From positions 1 through 64,000 of the forward strand of contig NZ_CANMCP010000010.1 of the NCBI RefSeq assembly GCF_947496385.1: a stretch of DNA of 64,000 nt. Reading direction: 5' to 3'. The notes beneath the pieces were generated by a model, which did no database searches, was not told the DNA's origin, and worked only from the letters and a program-made list of their open reading frames with translations. Positions within the stretch are counted from its first letter, which is position 1, and each line of letters begins with the position of its first letter. This document shows positions 28,643-37,223 of the stretch, in pieces. A program made the position numbers and the translations under genes. Source of the DNA: an uncultured Croceicoccus sp. (GTDB lineage Bacteria; Pseudomonadota; Alphaproteobacteria; Sphingomonadales; Sphingomonadaceae).

Positions 28643-28913
28643 TGAATAAGGATTTCGAATTCACACCAGTCGAATAGATGCTAGAATAAGTAGTTTCCGG
28701 TGAAACGTATGCGCGAAACCTTCCCAAAATCTTGCTCGCCTAAAGAATAGGCCGGGAGGGCCGGCAAGCGCCTGACCCAAGGCAAAGGAGAGATGACAAA
28801 CCTCGATTTGCTCTTCGTTCTTGCGGATATCGCCGGACTGATGGCAAGTATTGCTGAACCGACTATCACCCTAATCCGACGATTGTCGATTACCGAAGGG
28901 AATTTTTATTTCA
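28643..28913. other. AT-richer intergenic stretch
   Basis: No recognised gene. It contains a strong ribosome site (AAAGGAG at 28784-28790) before an ATG at 28793 that opens a 57-residue frame of unknown nature overlapping the next gene. A perfect small hairpin GCCGG-N5-CCGGC lies at 28751-28765 without a T run. Confidence 0.4.
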
Positions 28914-29102
28914 ATGACTGGCGAGGATTTTACCGCATGGCTCGCGCACATGGAACTGAGTGATGCAGCGACCGCGCGCCTGCTCGGCATTAGCCGAAAC
29001 ACCGTGGTCAAATACAAGGCCGAGGGGACGCCGGAACACTTTGGTTGGGCGTGCGCCGCGTTAGCGTTTGGTCTGCAGCAATGGAAAAGGCCCGCGGGTT
29101 GA
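28914..29102 (+). CDS. Small helix-turn-helix protein
   Basis: A 62-residue protein with a single XRE/Cro-type helix-turn-helix: FTAWLAHMELSDAATARLLG, then ISRNTVVKYKAEG, followed by WACAALAFGLQQW. The pattern is that of small HTH proteins common in alphaproteobacterial genomes and prophages. They are thought to regulate locally, with unknown targets. It stands alone between the AraC gene and an IS6 remnant, so its original neighbours may be lost. Ribosome site is modest (GAAGGGA upstream). Confidence 0.65.
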   Translation: MTGEDFTAWLAHMELSDAATARLLGISRNTVVKYKAEGTPEHFGWACAALAFGLQQWKRPAG

Positions 29103-29121
29103 GCATAGCATGAAGCTGGCA

Positions 29122-29632
29122 GTCGAGAGCTGTCAGTCGAAGTCAAAACGCTCTCCGTTTTGCAGTTATGACCTCCGGCGAACCGTGACGTTTCAGAACC
29201 TTCTTCATGAAACGCAGGACGGGTGCCTTCTCCTTTGTTTGGCGACGCATCTTTCGAGCGCCTCAGCTTCGTGACCGACGGCGCGCCACAAATACAGCAT
29301 CTCACCGTTTACGCGGACGTACATTTCTCCAAATGCCAGTTCCAATGGCGAAAACCGCGCATTCGTCTCACCGCCTGGCGACGAATATCCGCCGCAAACA
29401 TTGGACCGAAACTGTTCTACCACAACCCCACCATCTCGCGTTCCGACAGTCGATCTTCGCCCTTCGCAAAGACAGCGGTAAACGCACTTACATCATCAGG
29501 ACCAGGCGGATCACCTCGGGCGAAGAATGGAAATACCGGAACGGGCTGGCGGGTCTCTTCGCTAGAGACATTCTCCCCCCCTACCCTGCACCGCGGCCTT
29601 TGCCAGCGGTACAATCCTTCTGACAGTACCCC
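29122..29632 (-). mobile_element. IS6-type element remnant with both ends, C-terminal half deleted
   Basis: The 3' end is GCTGTCAGTCGAAG near 29127 and the 5' end is GCGGTACAATCCTTCTGACAGT near 29607-29629. Inside, the C-terminal half of the transposase is deleted: CCGTTTTGCAG is joined directly to TTATGACCTCCGGCG. The remainder (minus strand, LAFGEMYVRVNGEMLYLWRAVGHE and VRFPLxxRNxE regions) is frameshifted. The two ends give the best view of the terminal repeat, whose common core is CTGTCAG-N2-GGAT-N2-AC. Confidence 0.7.
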
Positions 29633-29717
29633 AGGCCTCCTTCGCGTCATTCTAGTCCGCCCCCGTTGCTTCGACCTATTCCAAGAACCGGTCACATTTC
29701 CGGCGAGCACGTCAGTT

Positions 29718-30452
29718 TCATGCGACCCGCTCGTCCCGCCCGAATTGGTGGCGCGCGCTATTCCACCATGTTTCCGCCGTGTGCAGTGCTGTCGGATCGT
29801 CGACGTCGATCCAGTCGAGATCGCTGCAATCGAGGGTGGATGCCAGCCCCTGCCGGCCAAGGGCACGCATGCCATCGCTCAGCGAAGGGGCGCTCTGCGT
29901 CCGCAACGCATCGAAGACGCCCTCCGCAATGGCGAACACCCCCATGTCGTAGCAATCGGGCTCGCTCAGGCCCTTGCCAATATCGGTGATCATGCCCGCA
30001 TGCGTCCGCACGCATGTGACATCATCCCTGTCGATCCAGGGATGGTCGAGCCGCCGATCGACCGCGAGGCATGCGCCGCCCCCGGCACCGCGCCGGGCCA
30101 TGCGCGCGTATAATTCGGGCACGACGAGGTGATCGCACATGGCGAGCACGCCATCCTGCCCCGCCAGCGCCTTCTCTGCCGCCAGAACCGACACGCCATT
30201 GGGCAAGGCGGGGTCGGGCGTCGGCACCACCTCCACCCACGGGCCGCGATGGCGCCCGGAAAGATGCCGCCGGATGGCATCGGCTTCGTGGCCAACCACC
30301 ACGATCACCCGCACGATCCCCGCCTGCTCCATCCCGTCGAGCGCATGATCAATCAGCGCCTTGCCCCCGACCGGACACAGCGGCTTGCACGGGGCGGCAC
30401 CGCGCAAACGGCTTCCGAAGCCGGCCGCCAGCAGGATGCCTGTCTGGATCAT
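29718..30452 (-). CDS. Sugar/inositol-phosphate nucleotidyltransferase (CDP-inositol synthase type)
   Basis: A 244-residue nucleotidyltransferase with the glycine/Arg signature LLAAGFGSRLRGAAP, followed by CKPLCPVGGKALIDHAL, and a metal-binding acidic residue in VLAMCDHLVVPEL. WIDVDDPTALHTAE at the C terminus resembles the metal site of inositol-1-phosphate cytidylyltransferases. The neighbour is inositol-phosphate synthase and two CDP-alcohol transferases are close by, so L-myo-inositol-1-phosphate plus CTP giving CDP-inositol is the most economical assignment. It could also activate another sugar phosphate for the capsule. It is the last gene of the minus-strand locus; its 3' side is an IS6 remnant. 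Confidence 0.8.
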   Translation of the reverse strand: MIQTGILLAAGFGSRLRGAAPCKPLCPVGGKALIDHALDGMEQAGIVRVIVVVGHEADAIRRHLSGRHRGPWVEVVPTPDPALPNGVSVLAAEKALAGQDGVLAMCDHLVVPELYARMARRGAGGGACLAVDRRLDHPWIDRDDVTCVRTHAGMITDIGKGLSEPDCYDMGVFAIAEGVFDALRTQSAPSLSDGMRALGRQGLASTLDCSDLDWIDVDDPTALHTAETWWNSARHQFGRDERVA

Positions 30453-30468
30453 CGCGGCAACCGCACGA

Positions 30469-31560
30469 TCATGCGTCGGCGATAAAGCGTTCGAGCGCCG
30501 CGTGCGCGAGGTCGTCCGTCGTCTGCGTACGCGGGCGCTTGCAGAAATAGGCCGAAGCCGGGTCGATCACCCCCTTCAGCCCGCGGTCCCGCGCGATCCG
30601 GGCGCAACGGATCATGTCGATGGCCACGCCCGCGCTATTGGGCGAATCCTCCACCGAAAGACGCAGTTCCAGGTTCATCGGGACGCCGCCGAACAATTGC
30701 CCCTCCATCCGCACGAAACACACCTTGTTGTCGTTCAGCCACGGCACGTAGTCGGACGGCCCGATATGGACATCGTCGTGCGCAAGCGGGCGGGCCGCGA
30801 CCGATTGCACCGCCTCTGTCTTGGAACGCCGCTTGTCCGCCAGACGCCCGTGATTGGACATGTTGAGGAAATCGGTATTGCCGCCGGTATTGAGCTGATA
30901 CGTTCGGTCGAGCGTTACCCCCCGCTTGGCGAACAGGTCGGTCAGGACGCGGTGCACGATGGTCGCGCCCAGATGCGCCTTGATATCGTCACCGATGATC
31001 GGCACCCCCGCCTCTTCGAAACGGGCCGCCCATTCGGGATCGGAGGCGATGAACACCGGGATCGCATTCACGAAGGCAACGCCCGCGCGCAGGGCGCATT
31101 CGGCGTAGAACTCGGTCGCTTTCTGGCTCCCTACCGGCAGGTAGTTCATCATCACCTCGGCGCCGGATGCCTTCAACTCGGCCACAACTTCGTCCGCATC
31201 CGGCTGGTCGGCGTCGGCGATGACGAAGCTGCGGTCTTCGCCCGTCTCCGCCATATGCTCCGCCACCCCGTCGAGCACTGCGCCCATCCGCACGACCGCG
31301 CCGGTCGGCGGTACGTTGTCACAGAACACGGCGGTACAGTTGGGTTTCGCACCGATCGCTTCGGCGACATCGCGTCCGATCTTGCGGCGGTCGATGTCCC
31401 ATGCCGCGACGATGGCGATATCTTCGGGTCGGTAACCGCCGAGTTCGGCATGCATCAGCCCGACCGCATCCCCGGCCCCGCGACGGTAATGTTCAAGCCC
31501 CTGGACAAGACTGCTCGCGCAATTTCCGATACCGACGATGGCGACGCGAATTTTATTCAT
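30469..31560 (-). CDS. ino1: myo-Inositol-1-phosphate synthase
   Basis: A 363-residue enzyme of the short, actinobacterial/archaeal-type family. The NAD-binding start is VAIVGIGNCASSLVQGLEHY; LMHAELGGYRPEDIAIVAAWD, MMNYLPVGSQKATEFYAE, QLNTGGNTDFLNM and LEDSPNSAGVAIDMIRC-like segments (written SVEDSPNSAG here) match the family. It converts glucose-6-phosphate to 1-L-myo-inositol-1-phosphate. Length matches the roughly 360-residue norm. Set just upstream of the nucleotidyltransferase, it supplies that enzyme's likely substrate. Inositol synthesis is uncommon in Gram-negative bacteria, so its place at the end of a capsule export locus is notable. Confidence 0.95.
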   Translation of the reverse strand: MNKIRVAIVGIGNCASSLVQGLEHYRRGAGDAVGLMHAELGGYRPEDIAIVAAWDIDRRKIGRDVAEAIGAKPNCTAVFCDNVPPTGAVVRMGAVLDGVAEHMAETGEDRSFVIADADQPDADEVVAELKASGAEVMMNYLPVGSQKATEFYAECALRAGVAFVNAIPVFIASDPEWAARFEEAGVPIIGDDIKAHLGATIVHRVLTDLFAKRGVTLDRTYQLNTGGNTDFLNMSNHGRLADKRRSKTEAVQSVAARPLAHDDVHIGPSDYVPWLNDNKVCFVRMEGQLFGGVPMNLELRLSVEDSPNSAGVAIDMIRCARIARDRGLKGVIDPASAYFCKRPRTQTTDDLAHAALERFIADA

Positions 31561-31623
31561 TTTTCTTCCTGTCCTTGGGTGTTTTCATTCGGGGCGGATC
31601 GGCGATATGGCGCCGACCGCCGC

Positions 31624-32448
31624 CTAATTCGTGAGAGCGCTCTCGATCCCGCGGTGCCAGATCATTGCGGCGGCCGCGGCGAGGGAAAGGGGGACGATCT
31701 CGAACCACCAGAAGAGCCGCGGATCGCCGAGCGAGGCCGCAACGAAGATCGCAAATACGCGCGCATTCGCGGTTTGAGACCACATCAGCCGCATCGGCCC
31801 GGTCGCCGCCTCGGTATAAAGCGCGATCATGGCGGCCCGATCCGTCGCGGCGGCGAGGTGGCTTTCAAAGCGACGAGGCCCGCGATCCGGAGCGGTGGAA
31901 ATCCGGTCGTAGAGGCGCAGGATGCGGCTTTCACCGGATGCCGGCGATGGCGGATCCAGTCGCCCCTCGGCCCGCCGGTGGAAGCGGGCGCGCTCCCCTT
32001 CGTAAAGGTTCGACTGAATCGCGTGGGCGGCACCGGCCGCGACTGCCAGCATCCACCCCTCCCCCGTGCCAAGGCGCAGCGCCAGCGTGACATAGACCAT
32101 CACGAACACACCATGATCGCACAGCCCGTCGAGAAGCCGCCCCGCCGCGCTCTGCGTTCCGCGTGCGCGCGCCACCATGCCGTCCAGCCCGTCCATGACC
32201 AGCCAGCAGATTGAGAGCGCCAATCCCGCAAGCAAAGCCACGGAAGACCGCCCCATTCCATATGCCAGCGCTGCCGCTGCCCCGAACAACAGGCCGAAGA
32301 GCGAAACACTATTGGCGGAAAGGCCGGCCCGTAACGCGCGCGGCAACAGCATCCGACCCAGAGGATGGATGAGCCAGCGATTGGACGGCTCTTCGATCCG
32401 GGGGTCGCGAACGTCGCAGTGGGCCGTGACAGGCATCGCCAGACCCAT
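31624..32448 (-). CDS. CDP-alcohol phosphatidyltransferase family protein
   Basis: A 274-residue membrane protein with the complete CDP-alcohol transferase signature: DGLDGMVARARG then G and DGLCD, that is D-x2-DG-x2-AR-x8-G-x3-D-x3-D. Hydrophobic helices lie before and after it. These enzymes displace CMP from a CDP-alcohol using a second alcohol. The N-terminal segment (RDPRIEEPSNRWLIHPLGR) is typical of members acting in inositol or polyol lipid synthesis. ATG 32448 was chosen because it follows the preceding stop by two bases; ATG 32436 is an alternative. Acceptor and donor cannot be deduced from sequence. Confidence 0.87.
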   Translation of the reverse strand: MGLAMPVTAHCDVRDPRIEEPSNRWLIHPLGRMLLPRALRAGLSANSVSLFGLLFGAAAALAYGMGRSSVALLAGLALSICWLVMDGLDGMVARARGTQSAAGRLLDGLCDHGVFVMVYVTLALRLGTGEGWMLAVAAGAAHAIQSNLYEGERARFHRRAEGRLDPPSPASGESRILRLYDRISTAPDRGPRRFESHLAAATDRAAMIALYTEAATGPMRLMWSQTANARVFAIFVAASLGDPRLFWWFEIVPLSLAAAAAMIWHRGIESALTN

Positions 32449-32450
32449 CG

Positions 32451-33536
32451 TCAGGCCGCGGACCGCGACTGGCGCGGCCTTGCGCGAACACCAGCCACCA
32501 GCACACCGAGAGTTACCGCCAGCCACGCGAGCGCAACCACCGCCGCGCCGATCAACAACGCGTGCATGAAGCCTGCCAGCACCATGACCGCGCACGCCAG
32601 CGCAAGAAAATCCCGCATAGTCAGGCGGATCGCCGCCTCGACCAGGAGGGACGGCTTGCCGTCATGGCGCAGCGCCTTTTTCACGACGTCGAAATTGATC
32701 GGTTCCCCATTGGCGCGCGCACGCCCTCCCATCAGGGCGAGCCCGAGGGCGAGCGCGACGAGCGTCACGCCGCCGGCGACCGCTGCCTCCACATCGCCCG
32801 CCCTGCGCGCCGCGAAAATCAGCCCGATCAGGAACGAAAGATTGGTCATCGCATCGACCATGCTGTCCAGCGTGGCGCCCTGCCTGGACGTGCGAAAGGT
32901 CGCGCGTGCCATCTCGCCATCGACACCGTCGAAAACCGATGCCGCCTGAAACAACGCGGCCCCGGCGATCACACCCGCTTCGCCGCCGCCAACCAGCGCC
33001 GCAAACATGCAAAGCGCGAGAAACGCCGTGCCCAGGGTCGCATGGTTCGGCAACAGTCCTGGCATGCGGAGCAGGAGATTGGTGATCGCCTGCGATATCG
33101 GGCGGTTGAGATAGCGCGAAACGATGCCGTCCGCGTCCTTCCCCGTGGCCGCCACGATCCGCCGCCCGGCCCGCCGCAGATCGCAAAGCGTCGCTCCCTG
33201 CAGCGCATGCGATCGCGCCTGCGCCATGGCCTGACGGTCCGCCGACCCATCCGCCAATGCCATGATCAGCGTTTCACCATCAATGACGTCGCCGCCCATC
33301 GCGGCGGCGGCAGACCCTTCGAAGATCACCGCGATTTGCGGGGCCAGACGCGCGCATTCGGCACGCGTGTGTGGATCCGGCGTCCAGTCGGGGTCGGCCA
33401 GAGCGATGCAGCGACACGTGCCGGCAAACCCCTCGATCCGCGCGATCTCATTAAGCGCACGCGCCACCGCAGGAAGGCCCGCCACACGATATTGTGCCGT
33501 CTTCGTGCCGGAAAAGGTGAGAATGATGTCAGCCAT
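32451..33536 (-). CDS. CDP-alcohol phosphatidyltransferase with degenerate nucleotidyltransferase-like N-terminus (DIPP-synthase-like)
   Basis: A 361-residue protein. The N-terminal 130 residues resemble the nucleotidyltransferase half of bifunctional IPCT/DIPP synthases (YRVAGLPAVARAL, IVAATGKDADGIVSRYLNRPIS) but lack the G-x-G-x-R signature. The C-terminal membrane domain has a full catalytic motif, VFDGVDGEMARATF then G-ATL-D-SMV-D, with about six helices. In archaea and hyperthermophiles this architecture joins CDP-inositol to inositol-phosphate. With inositol-phosphate synthase and a separate nucleotidyltransferase next door, an inositol phosphodiester product is likely. Whether the acceptor is inositol-phosphate, a lipid or a glycan is open. 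Confidence 0.85.
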   Translation of the reverse strand: MADIILTFSGTKTAQYRVAGLPAVARALNEIARIEGFAGTCRCIALADPDWTPDPHTRAECARLAPQIAVIFEGSAAAAMGGDVIDGETLIMALADGSADRQAMAQARSHALQGATLCDLRRAGRRIVAATGKDADGIVSRYLNRPISQAITNLLLRMPGLLPNHATLGTAFLALCMFAALVGGGEAGVIAGAALFQAASVFDGVDGEMARATFRTSRQGATLDSMVDAMTNLSFLIGLIFAARRAGDVEAAVAGGVTLVALALGLALMGGRARANGEPINFDVVKKALRHDGKPSLLVEAAIRLTMRDFLALACAVMVLAGFMHALLIGAAVVALAWLAVTLGVLVAGVRARPRQSRSAA

Positions 33537-33596
33537 GCGCGGTTGTCCGGAGTTCCATCTATGGCCTTAGACGGAGCAGACCGCCCCCGCCCTTGA

Positions 33597-34745
33597 TCAG
33601 CCTTGCGAATTTCCCGCGCGCGCCAATATCTGGCGATAAAGGGCGAGGTTCGCGGCGGCGAAATCGCGCCATCGCATGCCGCGCGTCCGCGCCAGCCCTG
33701 CATCGCGCATCCGCGCCGCCAGCGATGGCGAGCCGATCACCTGACGAAGGCGGCGCGCAATGGCCCCGATATCGTGCGGATCGGCCAGCAGCGCCGCACC
33801 GCCTGCGACCTCCGGCATGGCGGATCCGTCGCTGGTCACGACCGGACAACCACAGGCCATCGCTTCGGCAACCGGATTGCCGAAACCCTCGGCAAAGGAG
33901 GGATGAAGCAGTACGCTCGCCGCATTATAGAGCGCGACCAACGCGTCATCGTCCACCGTACCGAGGAAGCGCACCCGTTCCCCCACGCCCAGTGCGATGG
34001 CGAGATTCCGCAGCCGGTTCCGGCCCGGACCCTGACGCTGAACCATGACGTGTTCGATGTCGCTATCGTGCGGAAATGCTTCGGCAAAGGCGCGCAGTGC
34101 CCCGTCGTGATTTTTATACGGCGCGTCCTGCCCCACGGTCAGGACGAATGGCCCTCGCCCCGCAATGCCCCGGGCGGCGAGCGTTGCATGCGCCACCCCG
34201 CGCGAAAGCGGCCGGAAACGGTCCGCGACGCCCGACAACGTGACCGCCGTGCGTGTCGCCGCAGAAGGGTGCCACGCGGCGATTTCATGCGCGGTTGCCG
34301 CACTGATCGCGGCGATGCCGGCGGCATGGCGGATCGCACGGCGCAGGCCATGGCCGTAAAAGGCACGCTCGACCATGCCGGCCGGCCCCGTCCGGCACCA
34401 TGCCGGATGGGTCAGGCGCATGATGTCGTGAACCGTGACGACGCTGGGCATGCGCAGGCCGGCGGGCATGATGTTGAACGTTGCGTGGAACAGATCGACC
34501 CCGCGCAGATTCGCGACACGGGGCAGCCACCACATCGTTGCCGGACCGTTGGCGGGGTGGCGCACGACCTGTTCCCGCGTATTGGGCGCCGCGCTCAATC
34601 GTCCGTGATAATCCGCGTTTTTCAACAGCAGAAACCGAAGATCGGGGGCGAGCGCGGGCAAATGGTCGATCAAACCGCGCACCACCTCGGCAATCCCGCT
34701 CGGTCGCGGGCCGATATAGCGGCAATCGATACAGATCTCCGGCAC
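33597..34745 (-). CDS. GT4-type glycosyltransferase
   Basis: A 382-residue GT-B glycosyltransferase of family 4. N-terminal domain starts ICIDCRYIGPRPSGIAEVV. The C-terminal donor domain has FVLTVGQDAPYKNHDGALRAF, the retaining-enzyme motif EGFGNPVAEAMACGCPVV (E-x7-E) and VTSDGSAMPEVAGGAALL. It transfers a sugar from a nucleotide donor during capsule-like polysaccharide assembly. Three in-frame GTG codons (34772, 34754, 34745) could start it. 34745 is preferred because GAGGGG lies about nine bases upstream, after the stop of the preceding gene. Confidence 0.9.
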   Translation of the reverse strand: MPEICIDCRYIGPRPSGIAEVVRGLIDHLPALAPDLRFLLLKNADYHGRLSAAPNTREQVVRHPANGPATMWWLPRVANLRGVDLFHATFNIMPAGLRMPSVVTVHDIMRLTHPAWCRTGPAGMVERAFYGHGLRRAIRHAAGIAAISAATAHEIAAWHPSAATRTAVTLSGVADRFRPLSRGVAHATLAARGIAGRGPFVLTVGQDAPYKNHDGALRAFAEAFPHDSDIEHVMVQRQGPGRNRLRNLAIALGVGERVRFLGTVDDDALVALYNAASVLLHPSFAEGFGNPVAEAMACGCPVVTSDGSAMPEVAGGAALLADPHDIGAIARRLRQVIGSPSLAARMRDAGLARTRGMRWRDFAAANLALYRQILARAGNSQG

Positions 34746-34758
34746 CCTTTTCACCCCC

Positions 34759-35919
34759 TCAGGGCACCGCACTGCCGATACCGGTGACGGAGAAGGCCGC
34801 GCTCGACACGATATTCAGGAATTTCTGCAGATCGACCGCGGGCGCGTTGGAGACATAGATGACATCGCCGTCGCGCACGCCGAAATCCTGTGCGGTGAAC
34901 AGGGCCGAACCCTCGCCCATGTTCAGCCGGTAGACCGTGGGCACGCGCCCCTCGGCGGTTTGCCGGGCGGTCGCCGCGATCGAAGGGGGAAGCGCCCCGG
35001 CCTGCTCCATGCGGAAAAGGAACACGCCCCGGATATTCGCGCGCTCGTCCCTGAGCCCGCCGATCCGGCCGAGTGCCTGTGCAAGCGATATACCGCCGCC
35101 CTCGAACGGTATTTCCGCATTCTGCCCGACCGCGCCCAGCGCGATGAAGCTGTAGGGCTGAAAGATCGCGGTCAGCACGTCGCCCGGCTGCAGCGTGACG
35201 TTCTGCGCCGGATCGCGAACGATCGTGTCGAGCGGCATGGACGCGGTACGTCCGCCGCGCGTCATTTGCATGGTGATCTTGCCCACCGGTTGCCGGGTTC
35301 CGCCCGCCGCGGCAATCGCGTCGAGCAATGTTTCCCCCCGCGCGGTCAGGGGCAGCCGCCGGGTCGCGCCGACCTCGCCGATGACCGTCACCGCGCGGCT
35401 TTCGTTCTGAACGATCCTGACCACGGCCTGTGGCGCGTGTGCCTTGCCCGCCAGGCGCCTTTCAATCGCCGCCGCGACTGCGCGTGGCGTTTGCCCGCGG
35501 ACCGTCACGGTTCCGACGAAGGGCACGGCGATCGCCCCATCCTCGCCCACGACCTGTTGCGGGATGCCGACATTCTGTCCCGGCGAACGGCCGATCGGCG
35601 TGCCGGGCGCGGTCACGCCGAACAAGGTGGCGGGCGGCGCCTCCCATATGGCGATATCGAGAACGTCGCCGACCCCGATCGTCGTATCACCCGGCTGCGC
35701 ATGGCCGAACACGTCGGAAAATCGCTGCGCCTCGACGAAGGCGGCGGTGCGCCTCGCGCTGTTTTCATCCAGCGGGACGACCACGATCTGGCGCTCTGCG
35801 GCGCCGGCTTGTCCTGCCTCGACAATCGCGTCCGGCGACGGTCCCGATGCGCCGAGCGTCGAACACCCGGCGATGACGATGGGAAGACAGGCGGCGACAG
35901 CGCGCGCGCGGAGGTTCAT
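34759..35919 (-). CDS. Polysaccharide export outer-membrane lipoprotein (Wza/KpsD-like)
   Basis: A 386-residue lipoprotein with signal peptide and lipobox IVIAGCS (Cys19). The polysaccharide-export domain begins TTIGVGDVLDIAIWEAP (about 80-175). SLBB-type beta-grasp repeats follow (VTVIGEVGATRRLPLTARGE; IALGAVGQNAEIPFEGGGISLAQALGRIGG), and a C-terminal region begins FGVRDGDVIYVSNAP. It should form the outer-membrane channel for the polymer exported by the ABC transporter encoded downstream in the locus. Start ATG 35919 shares its T with the previous stop (TGATG-type junction). Confidence 0.95.
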   Translation of the reverse strand: MNLRARAVAACLPIVIAGCSTLGASGPSPDAIVEAGQAGAAERQIVVVPLDENSARRTAAFVEAQRFSDVFGHAQPGDTTIGVGDVLDIAIWEAPPATLFGVTAPGTPIGRSPGQNVGIPQQVVGEDGAIAVPFVGTVTVRGQTPRAVAAAIERRLAGKAHAPQAVVRIVQNESRAVTVIGEVGATRRLPLTARGETLLDAIAAAGGTRQPVGKITMQMTRGGRTASMPLDTIVRDPAQNVTLQPGDVLTAIFQPYSFIALGAVGQNAEIPFEGGGISLAQALGRIGGLRDERANIRGVFLFRMEQAGALPPSIAATARQTAEGRVPTVYRLNMGEGSALFTAQDFGVRDGDVIYVSNAPAVDLQKFLNIVSSAAFSVTGIGSAVP

Positions 35920-37223
35920 CACGAAACCCTTTCGTATAAAGAGGCAAGACGCACCCGGTAGCGTTCGGCCGAGAACAGCTCCGCCTGCACCGGGCCTTTC
36001 GCCGACAGTTCGGCGCGAAGATCGGCGTCGGCGTCGAGTATGCGAATGCCCTGTGCGATTTGCGCGGTGTCGTAGGGGTCCACCTGCCATGCGGCGCCCC
36101 CCGCCACTTCGGGAAGCGATGCGGTGTCGGAGCACAAGACCGGCGTGCCCAGCGACATCGCCTCCAGCACGGGCAGGCCGAACCCTTCGTAGAGCGAGGG
36201 GAACAATGCCGCCTTCGCCCCGCGGATCAGGCTGATGAGCAGGCTGAACGGTGCGTAGGGCAATTGTATGATGCGCCCGCGCCGTGCGGCCTTTGCGCCG
36301 CGCTCCTTGCGGGCCGACAGCGTATCGAGGAGTTTCAGTTCCTCTTCGCTGCGCCAGGCCCGTGCGCCCACGATGACCAGCGGCGTCGTCACCCCGCTCG
36401 CCAGATAGGCCTCGACCATGCGGCCGACATTCTTCTTCGGCTCGATCGAGCCCCAGAACAGGAAATAATCCTTAAACCCTGTATCGAGTGCGCCCTCTAC
36501 CTCGCGCGCGACGGCGTCTTCGGCCTTGCCGCGATAATGCGCCGGAATCTCGACCGATTGATAGGTGTTGGTAATGCGATCGGGCGCGACGCCTGCAAGA
36601 TCGATGATGTCCCGACGCGAACATTCAGACACCGTGACGATATGGTCCGCCCGGCGCGCGATCCGCCGGATGAGCGAGAGATAGCGCCGCTTGTCATCAA
36701 GCGTCGTGTAGGGCAGCCGCAACGGCACCAGGTCGTGCAGCGTGTAGATATTGGCCGCCCCCGGCACCGTCACCGGCAGCGGATAGGTCCAGTGCGCGAT
36801 GTCGGGCGCGTCGTGCGCATCCGCCATGCGAACCGGCGTAAATTGCCCCCATGCATGGTAACGGCCATGCGCGCGGCGAAAGACATCGGCCGCGTTATAG
36901 AGCGTATCGTGCGCGGGCAGTCGCGCGTCGAATTGCCGTCGCAGCACCTGCCCGCTCATGGGAATGCGCGTCGCACGGGTCGCCCGGGGGGACAGGATCG
37001 CCGCCCTATCGCGCAGCGCACTGCGCCGGGCGCGCGACTGTTCGTCGAAAAACGCGATTTCCTGCAACAAAGGGTCGCGCGACGGTGCCGCGCCATTGCC
37101 ATAAAGAACCGATACGCGATGGCCAAGTTGCCCCGCCTCGCGGCACAGGTTGCGCGCATAGGTCGCCACCCCGGTGCCCTTTTCCAGGCTGAGGTTATAT
37201 CCGTCGATCAGAACATGTTTCAT
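35919..37223 (-). CDS. GT4-type glycosyltransferase
   Basis: A 434-residue retaining glycosyltransferase. The N-terminal half begins VLIDGYNLSLEKGTGVATYARNL and contains IAHWTYPLPV and YTLHDLVPLRLPYTT. The donor-binding half has FLFWGSIEPKKNVGRMVEA, LFPSLYEGFGLPVLEAMSLG (E-x7-E) and CSDTASLPEVAGGAA. Such WbaZ/mannosyltransferase-like enzymes often add mannose or rhamnose, though the donor is not fixed by sequence. It overlaps the ATPase gene upstream by four bases and the export lipoprotein gene downstream by one, within a chain of coupled genes. Confidence 0.92.
   Translation of the reverse strand: MKHVLIDGYNLSLEKGTGVATYARNLCREAGQLGHRVSVLYGNGAAPSRDPLLQEIAFFDEQSRARRSALRDRAAILSPRATRATRIPMSGQVLRRQFDARLPAHDTLYNAADVFRRAHGRYHAWGQFTPVRMADAHDAPDIAHWTYPLPVTVPGAANIYTLHDLVPLRLPYTTLDDKRRYLSLIRRIARRADHIVTVSECSRRDIIDLAGVAPDRITNTYQSVEIPAHYRGKAEDAVAREVEGALDTGFKDYFLFWGSIEPKKNVGRMVEAYLASGVTTPLVIVGARAWRSEEELKLLDTLSARKERGAKAARRGRIIQLPYAPFSLLISLIRGAKAALFPSLYEGFGLPVLEAMSLGTPVLCSDTASLPEVAGGAAWQVDPYDTAQIAQGIRILDADADLRAELSAKGPVQAELFSAERYRVRLASLYERVS

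Noticed and set aside
28751-28765. A perfect GCCGG-N5-CCGGC hairpin as a terminator
   Set aside because: The stem is only five pairs and no T run follows on either strand.
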